DNA of 64,000 nt from Takakia lepidozioides (taxonomy: Eukaryota > Streptophyta > Takakiopsida > Takakiales > Takakiaceae), in the NCBI GenBank assembly GCA_030704615.1, contig CM060731.1, positions 4,030,001 to 4,094,000 of the forward strand. The letters run 5' to 3'. The notes beneath the pieces were generated by a model. That model did not search any database. It was given only the letters and a program-made list of their open reading frames with translations, and was not told the origin of the DNA. Each line of letters starts with the position of its first letter. The first letter of the stretch is position 1. The position numbers were made by a program, and so were the translations under genes. Shown here one piece after another: positions 24,905-34,296 of this stretch.

Positions 24905-24959
24905 CCGCGGGTTATGCTGTTACCCGCGGGGTACCGCGCCAAGGACCGCTGGTCCTTGG
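24905..24959. repeat. Two adjacent perfect hairpins in a GC-rich island
   Basis: CCGCGGGT (24,905-24,912) pairs with ACCCGCGG (24,922-24,929) around a nine-base loop. CCAAGGACC (24,939-24,947) pairs with GGTCCTTGG (24,951-24,959) around a three-base loop. The surrounding 24,780-24,990 is much more GC-rich than its flanks. No CTRR end typical of Helitrons follows. Confidence 0.6.
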
Positions 24960-25489
24960 CCATGGACTTTTGAGGGTGGCGCGGCGCGGATATACGTATC
25001 ATACATACGTGCCATGTAAGCAAATACATACCTGACTGGCATATATGACTAGCATAGTGGTTATGACCGATGTCCAAGATGACATGGCCTTTACATCAGC
25101 ACTAACTTGCAGTCACAAATGGCAGATCTCACGGCCAAACAATCATAAAAGCTAGTCATAAAAGCCGCAAACTGTTGTTGTGCCATGTGGTCTATCAAAC
25201 TACTAGGGTATGTTGGACTATCACGCGATAGAGACCCATGACTGTCCACAATGATAATATGCCACATGTGGTATGGGCAGATTTATATGTATCTATGACC
25301 ACACATCGACAGTTGCCAATGCTTTGAACGGTTATAAGCATGTTCCATCTAGTATGACACTATACCTTTTTAAGATGAAGAATGTTTATATAAAAGTAGA
25401 ATGTTGAAACTTATGCTCTTAAATGCTCTAAATATTGTGCCACAAAAATTAAACATGGGTATTACTAGAGGTATGGGTACTACTAGAGG

Positions 25490-25845
25490 TAGCCGGAAGG
25501 TGAAGTGGCCATTACTTACGCCGGCTTTGGCCGCAATCTTCTCCTTCTATTTAGGTACTAGAGAGATCCAATGACATCCTCAAGCTAGACTTGAAGAAAA
25601 AGTTGATATGGAAGCTTGAATAATAAAAGCTTTGATCATTATCCTAAAGAGAGAGAGAGAGACTCCGGCCATAACCAGCGTAACTCCGGGCCACTTCACC
25701 AGCTTTATGCTACTGTCCCTTTTCGGGAGTGGGCCATATAACACCATCTTATACATGTAGGAGACGGATAAGCTCCAATTTGGAGCGATGCAAAGAGGAA
25801 AAGGCCATCTCGGCTGGTGTAACAAAGAGTCACTTTACCTTAAAT
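25490..25845. mobile_element. Fold-back/MITE element with about 35-bp imperfect inverted repeats
   Basis: GGTGAAGTGGCC...TTACGCCGGCTTTGGCC (25,499-25,532) is mirrored by GGCC..AACCAGCGTAA...GGCCACTTCACC (25,667-25,700). A weaker third copy of the right arm is at about 25,804-25,842 (GGCTGGTGTAAC...CACTTTACC). A GA microsatellite sits in the loop and a small ACTAGAGGTA duplication just left of the first arm. Confidence 0.5.
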
Positions 25846-26242
25846 CAGTTACTGCCCTCTTTAAGGGAGCAATGCATCAATGTTGGGTGCCGTTGGGTGG
25901 TTATTTCCATTGCTAAAAAATATAAGCAACATCTGTTACTCTTAACAACATCGATCATCTAAGGACTTCAAAACTTTGGTCAACATTTGTGTCCCATTCG
26001 CAGATTTTTGTCAACACTTGTTTGAACTATTAATGCATTGCAATACCAATGGTTGTATCTACCATGTTCTATATAGTAAAATCAACTAGTGTGTATCGAA
26101 AACATATGGTGGAAATGACATCTTGGTCTCTATATCGGTTCTACGTCAATTTCATGTATTAAACTAGATTGGGCGCTCCCCCAAATAACTACTTTTGTTG
26201 CGCACCTCTCTTTCGTAAACTCTCATTCAAATCATAGCTACT
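25846..26242. other. Intergenic sequence, nothing recognised
   Basis: AT-rich; no coding signature and no repeat shared with the rest of the window that I could detect. Confidence 0.35.
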
Positions 26243-26784
26243 CTGTCGTGCACCTAAGCATCGTGCCACAACATACATCGCTGTCCACCATACATTCTAA
26301 GCACACAATCCTAGAAAGCTATGCCACAATGATAATGAAAGTGAACACAAGGGAAACACTTCACTCATGAATCCACTCAATCACATAAACTAAGTCAAGC
26401 CAAGGGCACCCTTGCTAAGGGAATCCACCCTACAAAGCCCTCAACACACTCCCTCTCAATACCTAGAGCTATGGAGGTGAGAGAGGCTCATGGAGGCTCA
26501 ACTACAAGAAGATGAGCCCTCCTCAACGCTCACAAGGAGAAAACCCATCCCCATGTCCCAAGTGAGGTTTGACACCTCACTTGGTATGTGAGACCAAATG
26601 AAGTCCCAACACACAAAATGCAAATATAAATATCCAAAATGTCCTAGTTAACTAGAAGTAGGTAATTCTAGTTAACCATGACTAAAACCATGACAACTGT
26701 CGTGCACCTAAGCATCGTGCCACAACATACATCGCTGTCCACCATACATTCTAAGCACACAATCCTAGAAAGTTATGCCGCAAT
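26243..26784. repeat. 88-bp direct duplication flanking the 369-bp LTR-like repeat
   Basis: 26,243-26,330 and 26,697-26,784 are near-identical (two mismatches seen), spaced by a 454-base period. They begin CTGTCGTGCACCTAAGCATC and end at CACAAT/CGCAAT. They exactly embrace LTR-like copy 1. The second LTR-like copy at 42,495 lacks them. A local tandem duplication or a TRIM-like structure are both possible. Confidence 0.75.
26330..26698 (-). repeat. 369-bp LTR-like repeat, copy 1 (candidate 3' LTR of the Gypsy element)
   Basis: The same 369 bases recur at 42,495-42,863 with about eight or nine mismatches by eye. Read on the minus strand it runs from TGTCATGGTTTTAGTCATGG, has an AT-rich TATTTATATTTG box, and ends CTTTCATTATCA, so it has TG...CA termini. 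It lies about 340 bases downstream of the Gypsy pol stop (27,038), the position of a 3' LTR. The matching 5' LTR is not next to gag, so assignment to this element is tentative. Confidence 0.5.
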
Positions 26785-27037
26785 CGCCCACCTAGCTGGT
26801 GATTAGGTCCCTCTACCGGATAGCTGACAAGTATCCATCTCAATAAGATCATCGTTTGGTCTTCAATCGCACATGTCCCAATTTTTTAAAGTATATGAAT
26901 CAAGAGGTCAGGTGCAACGAGAGCCCCATCGTTGATCGCCTACTTGCAATCCATGATCTTCAATTGAGTATCCATAGCGTTGAGCTCCTACAAGCTAGAC
27001 CTTGGATCACTTGTCAACTCCACCATTGTCATGCCCA

Positions 27038-28429
27038 CTACATATGTCCAAGGCATCGTGGACACAACCATTCTCCACTAGGAACCTCCTCAAGTGGCGG
27101 TGTCAAGCATCCCATGTGCCACCCGCTTGGGCATTTGTCACACACCAGCATGGTTACGGCACCACCAGCATGCCCACATAGCATGCAACGCAACCCTGCA
27201 GGTACCACTGCAAGGTTGGGATCTATCATCCCATCCACATGTGGAAGGTGACATGGCGTACAATTGCGCACATGGTCCTTCCATACCATGCCATCTCGAC
27301 CCTCCAGAATCAACACTCCTGAAGGCAACACCTCCCGGACCCTTAGAATCACATGCCCTGCTGTGACATCCAAAGTCGTAGGCGCTGTCTGCTGCAGATA
27401 CACATAGTCCCCAGGGTGGAAACGCCGAACACCTGGCCGATATCCCCCTCCACGTACAGTGACATACCTCAATGTGTCTCGGTGTTGGGCAATAGCAAGG
27501 TTCTCAAAAGCCATAGGCATGACTCTCTTGAACAACTCTGCCCGCTGGGCACATGCTTGTGTCCACACATCCGGATCATCAAGGTTGAGGACTATTGCAG
27601 TCTCCCTGCGAATAGATGCAGACAAATGTGGATCTCGGCGAAAGAGAAGGAAATAAGGTGAGAATGAGGCAAGTGAAGCTTGTTTGCTGAACTTATAGCC
27701 CATAGCTAGCCAAGGCAGCTGAAGGTCCCAATCTCCTAGGTGTCCCTTCTGCAAACCGTACTTGCGCAAATCTCTCTTGACTGTCTGAACAACTCTCTCC
27801 GCCAAGCCATCAGCCTCGGGATGATCCCGAGAAGTAGTGCGGTGATCTATCAAGGCTTGCTCATACAAAGCCTGAAACTCCCCCAAGAATTCTCTCCCCT
27901 GGTCCGTGAGTACCTTGGCTGGAGCACCAAAATGGCTAAGCACTCGATCTAAGAATGCATACACAGCCCCTTCACTTGCCTTGTCAGGCAATGCCACCAG
28001 TTCAATCCATTTGGAGAAGTGTTCCACCATCACCAGCACATACTTGTTATGGCGAATCATCAGTAGCAATGGGCCTGCGAAGTCAAGACTCCAACGATAG
28101 CCCAAACCCATAATGGGTAAATGATGCAATTGTGGAGTAGGGGCGTTGAAAGAAGCCTGCACTCTATCACACACCATGCACCTTGCCACTAACTGTTGCA
28201 CATCCGTGTGCATGCCCCGCCACCAATACTGCCCTTGCAGCAAACTATGAGTGCGCCGCACCCCAAAATGTCCCAACTCCTCATGGGCATGGCGTATCAA
28301 TCGCGCTCGTTGTGTTGGATGAGGGACAATTCTCACTCGTCCATCCTCCCATACCCGGAGTAGGTGAGTCCCTTCCCACTTGAACCTCTTGGCTTGTTGT
28401 AGGATCCGATCTCTTTCCTTAGCAGTCAC
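27038..28429 (-). CDS. Gypsy integrase with C-terminal PHD finger
   Basis: A 463-codon uninterrupted segment of the pol polyprotein; the listed first codon is GTG and the frame continues a short way upstream to a stop, so it is not a true start. The HHCC zinc domain uses His around 47-54 and Cys 84 and 87 (CMVC). The DDE core has Asp116 (SLDFAG), Asp176 (LTDQGREF) and Glu211 (ADGLAERVVQ); 34 residues separate the last two, one fewer than usual. A GDYVYLQQ-type C-terminal region follows. Residues about 415-459 then form a PHD finger, C-x2-C-x11-C-x2-C-x4-H-x2-C-x14-C-x2-C, including GWHMGCLTPPLEEVPSGEW. PHD fingers usually read histone H3 tails, so it may steer integration, replacing the chromodomain of chromoviruses. 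All zinc ligands are present. Confidence 0.9.
   Translation of the reverse strand: MTAKERDRILQQAKRFKWEGTHLLRVWEDGRVRIVPHPTQRARLIRHAHEELGHFGVRRTHSLLQGQYWWRGMHTDVQQLVARCMVCDRVQASFNAPTPQLHHLPIMGLGYRWSLDFAGPLLLMIRHNKYVLVMVEHFSKWIELVALPDKASEGAVYAFLDRVLSHFGAPAKVLTDQGREFLGEFQALYEQALIDHRTTSRDHPEADGLAERVVQTVKRDLRKYGLQKGHLGDWDLQLPWLAMGYKFSKQASLASFSPYFLLFRRDPHLSASIRRETAIVLNLDDPDVWTQACAQRAELFKRVMPMAFENLAIAQHRDTLRYVTVRGGGYRPGVRRFHPGDYVYLQQTAPTTLDVTAGHVILRVREVLPSGVLILEGRDGMVWKDHVRNCTPCHLPHVDGMIDPNLAVVPAGLRCMLCGHAGGAVTMLVCDKCPSGWHMGCLTPPLEEVPSGEWLCPRCLGHM
27053..27187 (-). other. PHD finger (C4HC3) at the end of the integrase
   Basis: Eight zinc ligands are in the canonical C4HC3 spacing, with the Trp just before the His (SGWHMGC) and the PPLxxxPxGxWxCPxC signature. 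It starts 49 codons before the stop. No chromodomain is seen in the integrase tail. Confidence 0.9.
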
Positions 28430-28504
28430 ACTGGCTGCTGTCTCTCATGTACGAAGGTAGGCCAACACTGCTGCATCTTCATGCACATCCTTAGCACCAC
28501 TAAG

Positions 28505-29929
28505 CTACTCACTGATATCTGGATCGTCATGCACACCATCTACTTGACCAATGCTATGGGATGGACCAGCTTGAGCTCCCATTGCTAGGATGCACAAAAA
28601 GACAGATGCATGCCATCCTGGCACCATCTCCTCATCTGTCTCACCATGCCACCGAGCTCCAGTATCATCATGCTTGCTCGTGCATGGATTACGACTCAAT
28701 CCATCTGCATCCCGATTGACAATACCGGCTCGATGCACCACCTGGAAGTCGTACTCTTGAAGCATAAGTGCCCATCGTGCAAGCTTCCTTGTAAGCTTGT
28801 CTGACTCCATCAACCACTTCAATGGTTGGTGATCCATGACAAGGGTGAAGAGATTGTTGTAGAGGTAGCATCTGAAATGTGCAACTGCCCATACCGTAGC
28901 TAGACATTCCCCTTCATATGAACTATACTTTGTCTCGGCATCATTGTTCGAGCGGCTAGCATATGTCACTACGAACTCTCTTCCCTCATCATCCACCTGT
29001 GTGAGCACTGCTCCAATCCCCAGTATACTCCAATCCGTATGTAGCTGGAATGGCCGCCCCCGAATAGGCCGCCTCAGAATAGGTGCAGAAGTCAATCCAG
29101 CCTTGAATTCCTCAAAGGCTTCCTCCTGTTCCTCCTCCCACTGCCACTCCTGACCCACCTTGGTCAACTTGGTAAGAGCCTTTGCAATGGTGCTAAATCC
29201 CTTGACAAACCGTCGATAGTAGTTTGCCAACCCCATGAAAGCATGAACTCTGCTAACATCTACGGGGCGTGGAATGCGTGCAATGGCCTCCACCTTCATC
29301 TTTTGAACACCCAATTCTCCAGGGTATATCATGTGGCCCAAATACTCAATCTGGTTGTGGAAGAACTTGCACTTCCCAGGGTGCAATTTCAACATGTGCG
29401 CTCTCAAGCGCTCAAACACCACCTGAAGGTGTCTCTCATGCTCCTCAACCGTAGCACTAAAGACGATGATGTCATCAATGTAGCACCAGGCGAAGTCTAG
29501 CCCCGCAAGAATCCTATCCATGACCCTCTGAAACTCTGTAAGAGCATTCTTCAGGCCAAACGGTAAGAACCGCAATTGGTACAAGCAATCCTTCCCATGA
29601 TGATCAATCCCCCAGAATGCCGTCTTTTGCTTGTCAGCCTCTTTGATTGGCAACTGGTGGTAACCGGATCGCAAGTCCAATGTGCTAAACACCTTTGCAT
29701 GCCCAATGGCATCAAAGATCTCCTCTGGAGTTGGCATGGCATATCTATCGGACTTAGTCTGACGGTTCACATGACGATAGTCCCCACACATCCTTCTTTC
29801 TGTCCAATTGCCATAGATATCCTTCTTAGCTGGCATCACCGTTGCCGAGGCATACTCCCCGCCTGACAACTCCACCAATCCAGCTTCGAGCAACTCCATA
29901 GTCTGTGACTGGATCAATGACCTCTCCAT
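28505..29929 (-). CDS. Gypsy reverse transcriptase and RNase H
   Basis: A 474-codon open segment of pol. RT motifs are in order: CGDYRHVN, FSTLDLRSGYHQ (first catalytic Asp, residue 85), LPFGLKNA, CYIDDIIVFS (YIDD at 150-153), LHPGKCKFF, and EYLGHMIYPGELGV; the connection carries FMGLANYYRRFVKGFS. RNase H keeps its acidic set: Asp299 (LHTDWS), Glu341 (YEGECLA), Asp366 (VMDHQPL) and an Asp in NRDADGLSR. The ATG at 29,929 is internal: homologous sequence continues upstream in the same frame through a TGA (PIF-stop-RPYRYSD) to about 30,150 (EDNWEPDVGPTFTGEE). The first four residues are therefore not the protein's N-terminus. Together with integrase this places the element in Ty3/Gypsy. Confidence 0.95.
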   Translation of the reverse strand: MERSLIQSQTMELLEAGLVELSGGEYASATVMPAKKDIYGNWTERRMCGDYRHVNRQTKSDRYAMPTPEEIFDAIGHAKVFSTLDLRSGYHQLPIKEADKQKTAFWGIDHHGKDCLYQLRFLPFGLKNALTEFQRVMDRILAGLDFAWCYIDDIIVFSATVEEHERHLQVVFERLRAHMLKLHPGKCKFFHNQIEYLGHMIYPGELGVQKMKVEAIARIPRPVDVSRVHAFMGLANYYRRFVKGFSTIAKALTKLTKVGQEWQWEEEQEEAFEEFKAGLTSAPILRRPIRGRPFQLHTDWSILGIGAVLTQVDDEGREFVVTYASRSNNDAETKYSSYEGECLATVWAVAHFRCYLYNNLFTLVMDHQPLKWLMESDKLTRKLARWALMLQEYDFQVVHRAGIVNRDADGLSRNPCTSKHDDTGARWHGETDEEMVPGWHASVFLCILAMGAQAGPSHSIGQVDGVHDDPDISE

Positions 29930-30220
29930 GTCACTATACCGGTAGGGCCTTCAAAAGATTGGCGTATCACTTGCCAAATCAATACAAATCTCCTGACCCT
30001 TCAAACTCCCAAAATCCTTCAAACCGAAGGCAAAGCAATTTCTATAAGCCCTTAGAAATCGCTGGATCCTCCGTCTCTCCTCTCCGGTGAATGTAGGTCC
30101 AACATCTGGTTCCCAATTGTCCTCAGTGACTGCAACCTTAGGTACACCACGCTTGGAGGTAGGAGATGAATCCTTTGGTTGCTAGATAGCAACCTCTTGG
30201 GCCTTGTCCGCCCAATCTGA

Positions 30221-30560
30221 CTATGGCGTAGCCTCCACTTGCTCCACCATAGCCACCTTGAGAACTTCCTCTGAGCAAGAAACATTCTCAACCTCTTCAA
30301 AAACCTTAGTCACCTTGGCCTCCAACTGATCCTCAGTGTATGGCTCTCCCCACTCCTCATACTGCTGCTTGAGAGATCTAATGACTCTCTCTTTGCGCAT
30401 CTCATCCCACATCTGCCATGGGTGTTTGCACCCCATGATCTTGTGCTTGCCCCCACTCACTGCCTCCACTGTCCCGGTTGGCAGAGATGATGCAATATCT
30501 AATGGAAGTGCAGAAGTAGCCACCAATGCTTGCAATCTTCGTTGTTCAGCCATGCACAAG
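30221..30560 (-). pseudogene. Linker between methyltransferase and RT in the Gypsy polyprotein
   Basis: The same open frame as the methyltransferase C-terminus continues with a charged, helical-looking segment (KHPWQMWDEMRKERVIRSLK, then many Glu/Val residues) to a stop at 30,221. Beyond that stop the frame resumes toward the RT with a second stop near 30,185. I recognise no domain. Confidence 0.5.
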
Positions 30561-31500
30561 CCAATGACCCATGTCAAGCAATTGAGATCCATTGCTTGAC
30601 CCAACACCTGGCGTCGTGATGCCTCTGACAGAGCTGGCACAGCTGTAGTGCCCGTGGCAAACCCCATTGCCCGCTCGCACTCATCCGCATTGGGCTCCAC
30701 CAATTGCTGTAGCACACTGTCCCAAATCAACCCAGGACCATTGTCTCGAAAAGCATGAGATGAGGGAAAGCTCATGAACGTAGGCAAGGTTGTACGTGGC
30801 TGCCCCACTCGATTGACCACTACTAGAGGTGGATGGTCATCATGTCGCACCCTCTGTGGTTGCCTCCCTTAGTCCAAAATGCCCTCAACCGTGAGATTGG
30901 GTGGCCGTTGAATGGAATCATATGCTCTCTTGAGCGGCTCTGGTGGTGCAAGATTGCTCCACCACAATCGAGGTCGATGCGTGCGTGATCCCACCGCTGC
31001 TGCATCCAATAGCATCGCCGATCCAATCCAAGACCGCACCTGATGCACACTGGCCATAACCCTGGCCCGAGAGTCCCCCATAAGATGAACATTCTCCAAG
31101 ATATAGGCTAAAGGTGCTTTGTCTGCAACTCACGCAACACTCTCAACATCTCCCAAAATAAATGCGATCGTGCATCATGGAAGCCATTCCCATGACTTGC
31201 GGGAGAGTGTCCCTGGCAAGGCCATCCAGCTATCACCAAGTCAATGGCACCATGCCGGTCCAAATCATCTGCCCCCAGCATGGTAATGTCTGCTGGCAAG
31301 GCCTTTTGGTACCCTTGAATTGCTGAGAGAGGCAGCAACTCAGGGTACTGGTGTGTGAGCAAGGCAACGTGGCGCATAGAAATACGCCGAGCTATCTCAT
31401 CCTTCTCCTCATACAAGTATTTTTATACTTTAATCCCAGCTTGCAACACTCCTGCAAGCCCAGTGCTCATGCCTCCAAACAGGTCTAGCAAACAAATCCC
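30560..31500 (-). pseudogene. Cytosine-5 DNA methyltransferase domain (DNMT3/DRM-like) inside the Gypsy element
   Basis: All core C5-MTase motifs appear in linear order. Motif I is LLDLFGGMSTGLAG (SAM binding, about 31,490-31,450). Motif IV is DLVIAGWPCQGHS with the catalytic Cys codon at 31,216-31,218. Motif VI is YILENVHLMG (about 31,095). Motif VIII is AVGSRTHRPRLWWSNL (about 30,995-30,950). Motifs IX/X are ERAMGFATG...RRQVLGQAMDLN (about 30,670-30,570). The LENV..M..SR, HRxRxxW.NL and GF...RQ.LG spacing is closest to DNMT3/DRM enzymes, though the PCQG of motif IV is DNMT1/bacterial in style. Breaks: an in-frame TAA just after motif I (31,423), a one-base loss between motifs IV and VI (near 31,117), and a stop plus frame change at 30,869 before the target-recognition part. 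It lies between protease and RT, so it is polyprotein cargo, not a host gene. Confidence 0.88.
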
Positions 31501-31880
31501 TGAGTCAGGTGGTTGCCAGGTAATGGGCACTGTGTCCAAAAGAGCTAACTGAGGAGGTCCAAGTGATGTCACTAAACTCCCCTCACTCACCAATGGAAAT
31601 GCCTCTTGCCATGCTTGGTGCACACACTCGCATGCTATTCGATGCAAATTCCCAACTGTACCCCACAGTGGAATATGAACAGGCACATGAGGAAGCAAAT
31701 CAGCCTTGTATACCAATTGTTTGTCCTTATCAGGTGGTGGCCTATCATCTGCATGGCTATTGCCTTCCAAGAGCTCACCACCCCAAGCCACCACCCCTGA
31801 GAATGCAGCCAATGTGGGCATCATGTTCCTATGATCCACCGCTATATTCCCAATAAACCGCACTGGGAGCAGTGCACGTC
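31491..31880 (-). pseudogene. Spacer between protease and methyltransferase
   Basis: Open sequence (PEWQSGDGRRALLPVRFIG, then KADLLPHVPVHIPL, GNLHRIACECVHQAW, up to QPPDSGICLLDLFGG) joins the protease to motif I of the methyltransferase without interruption. The cargo is thus in the same reading frame as the pol polyprotein. No separate domain is recognised. Confidence 0.6.
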
Positions 31881-32250
31881 GACCATCCCCTGACTGCCAT
31901 TCCGGCATATAGGATGTCGTTTCCTCCCAAAAGTCCAAAGTAAAGCCCATCGGGTATAACACAGCCCCACCAACAAGCACATCATAAGACATCGCGTCCG
32001 TAACAATGGCTTTAGCTCTCATGACTGAGCCATCCGTAGGATGATCCGGCTGCAATCGAATGAAGAGCTCATGGCGTGTAATCCCTCGTGCCTTCTCTGA
32101 ACCGCCCAAGGATATTGAATTTGGAAAGGGCAAGGCTCCAAATCCGCCTCTGTAAGGCCCAAGCCTGCAATTGCTGCTCTTCCCAAAATCAATGGCTGTG
32201 CTCCTGACTTGCAGAGGCCTATACCTCTTCACGGCTGGGCCACCCAACTG
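31880..32250 (-). pseudogene. Retropepsin-like protease segment of the Gypsy element
   Basis: Around 32,205 one frame reads KSGAQPLILGRAAIAGLGLT. This aligns with the D-S/T-G-A active site of retroviral-type aspartic proteases plus the ILG and G-L-G-L strands, but the catalytic Asp position is Lys. A frame change then leads to SLGGSEKA, AKAIVTDAMSYDVLVGG and VLYPMGFTLDFWEET, the typical C-terminal half of a plant-type Gypsy protease. Either the Asp was lost with the frameshift or this copy is simply decayed. Confidence 0.65.
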
Positions 32251-32559
32251 AAACACACCATCCTGATTGTCCTTCCAGCTAGTGGTAAGAGAATGTCATG
32301 GATTGACTCCCGACACTGGCAATGCGAATTAGAGCAGCAAACGCAACCCACAAGTGAGCATCTGGTCTGAGACTTCAAACCGTTGCCGATGCTTGACTTG
32401 GTAACAACTATCTGCACCTTGTTTTGCAGCACCACCCACTGGCATATCCTGAGCCACACCAACTCTCCCCACTGGCACTCGTGGCTCTACCTCTGACACA
32501 CTTGGGCGAGCGGGTACCATCGATGGCGTAGTTGGCACTGTCTCAGCCAATGTGAAAGA

Positions 32560-32826
32560 CTATGGAAGTCTTGTCTGTCGACTTGCTTCCCCCCTTTGTG
32601 GATCAAAATCCACATCTGCTCCTCTTGGCTCAGGAGCACGCGTTGCTGCTCGAGTGACAGCAGCTGCAGAGTCCACATGCAATGGTCCTGCAAGCGCGGC
32701 TCCACACATGAAGCCCATACCAATCTGGTCTTCCCTAGGCATAGGAGGTTGTGCAGGTGGGGCTTGAACCTCAGGCCTTGGAGCTGGTGCAACATGAGTA
32801 GTGGCCATGGTAGCAAGACGTTGCTC
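32560..32826 (-). pseudogene. Proline/alanine-rich Gag-Pol linker
   Basis: LATMATTHVAPAPRPEVQAP and following PPMPREDQIGMGFM, then VDSAAAVTRAATRAPEPRG. This low-complexity segment lies between the zinc knuckles and the protease, bounded by stops at 32,826 and 32,557. Confidence 0.5.
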
Positions 32827-34183
32827 TAGCTGGGCAAGCCTATGTCATGACCTTGACCGTGACCCTGTGCTCCTTGGTTTTGGTTACGCCCTCCACCACG
32901 ACCTCTGTCTCCTCTACCTCTCTGGACTACATTGCCTCGTCCTCGGCCACAATTGTTCCTTTGGAACTGGCCTGGCTGTAGCTCAGGATGCAAGTCATAA
33001 CGATGGGTCTCTTCATGCCCATACTTGCCACAATGCCTACACTCTAGTTGTGTAGGCTGTGCCTGTGCCGGCCCTTTGCCTCTCTCCGGGAAATCTCTCT
33101 TAAGATGGGGTCCTCCACAATCCCAACATGTCACTCCCGACTGTTGTTGGCCTGAGAATGAAGGAAGTGACCTCTGCAATTGAGATCATCTCTGTCCTTC
33201 CCTGGCTTCGCCTGAGCCCCTTTGTTGCCTTGATCACGTTGGGGTAGTGGTTGTTGTTGGCTAGGAGCCCCACTTCGTTGTGTCTCCTTACCAAACCCCA
33301 CCATGACCACTCGCTCCTCCACCATATTGAGCTCTATCCGCTCTGCCAGCAAAAACACGTTTGCTAAGGTGGGTTGGGCCACTTGTAGGAGAGTTGCATC
33401 CCACACCCTTCTCCTCAACTCCTTGTCCAAAATCCCATACCAGAATTGGACTGCTTGAGCTTCCGTAACCCCTTGGGTTACATTTATCAATCGCCTCATG
33501 CGCGTGTAAGCCTCCCTTAAACTCTCGGCAGGCTTTCGTCGGAACTCTTGCAAGCTCTGCAATTTCTCCGTCCTTATCCCCTGGTAATTTCTCCTTAACT
33601 CCTCGAAGAACTCCACAACTGGGTTAAAGGCAGGCACGGGTGTTGGTGCTGCAGCAAGAGCTTGGGTGGACTTCCCAGCTCCTGTTCCACTTGACGTCCC
33701 ACTGCTGCTTGCAGAAGCTGCCGGTGTAGCTGCCGGTGTTACCACTGCCCTTGTGCCTCTAGTGATGGAGACATAGTCAGGTGACCAATATACCCGCCAT
33801 TCCTCAATCTCCACCTCATGTCCCCGCCTAAACTCATGGTAGTCATCCATAGGCGGCCCCTCAAGGTGCTGAAACAGCCCCTTCCATGCCATAAAAGGCG
33901 TAAACAGTTGTGGATTGCGCATCTACTGCAAATCACACCAACTATCAAACTCCTGTATGAAATCATCAAGCACGATGGTGCCCACAGCTCCAGAGTACCG
34001 ACGTGGCCTCTTGGTAGCTCCATACGTTTCCTCCATCGTATCCCACAACAATGGCACGGAAATGGCTTGCACCCTCGGCGAGAATCCTCTTAACTTTGAG
34101 TCTGAACCTTCCTCAGAAGACACTGAAGGTGAAGGTGGCCTAAACCCCTGGGGGGTGCACTCCTCATTAAATGTACCAGGCAC
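32826..34183 (-). pseudogene. Gypsy Gag with two zinc knuckles
   Basis: The N-terminal piece (34,183-33,923) contains EECTPQGFRPPSPSVSSEEG and DDFIQEFDSWCD and ends at a TAG. The frame resumes at MRNPQLFTPFMAWKGLFQHL. A retrotrans_gag core follows at about 33,590-33,330 (FFEELRRNYQGIRTEKLQSL, then REAYTRMRRL...AVQFWYGILDKELRRRVW). After a frameshift near 33,170 come two knuckles: CWDCGGPHLKRDF (last Cys replaced by Phe, one residue short) and CRHCGKYGHEETH (last Cys replaced by His), then an RGRG-rich tail ending at 32,826. Gag packages the element RNA. Confidence 0.8.
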
Positions 34184-34296
34184 GTGTGTGCACAGGAGGG
34201 AGTATTTTAAACCCCCCCATGTACAACATTATATATATAGAGGAGGGTTTGAAACACCTTAAATATAATTTTACAGGAGGGAGTTGTTGAGTTTTA

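Noticed and set aside
30560-31500. The methyltransferase as a host DRM/DNMT3 gene or pseudogene.
   Set aside because: It has no introns, is in the same orientation and order as the Gypsy domains, and is joined to the protease side by continuous open sequence.
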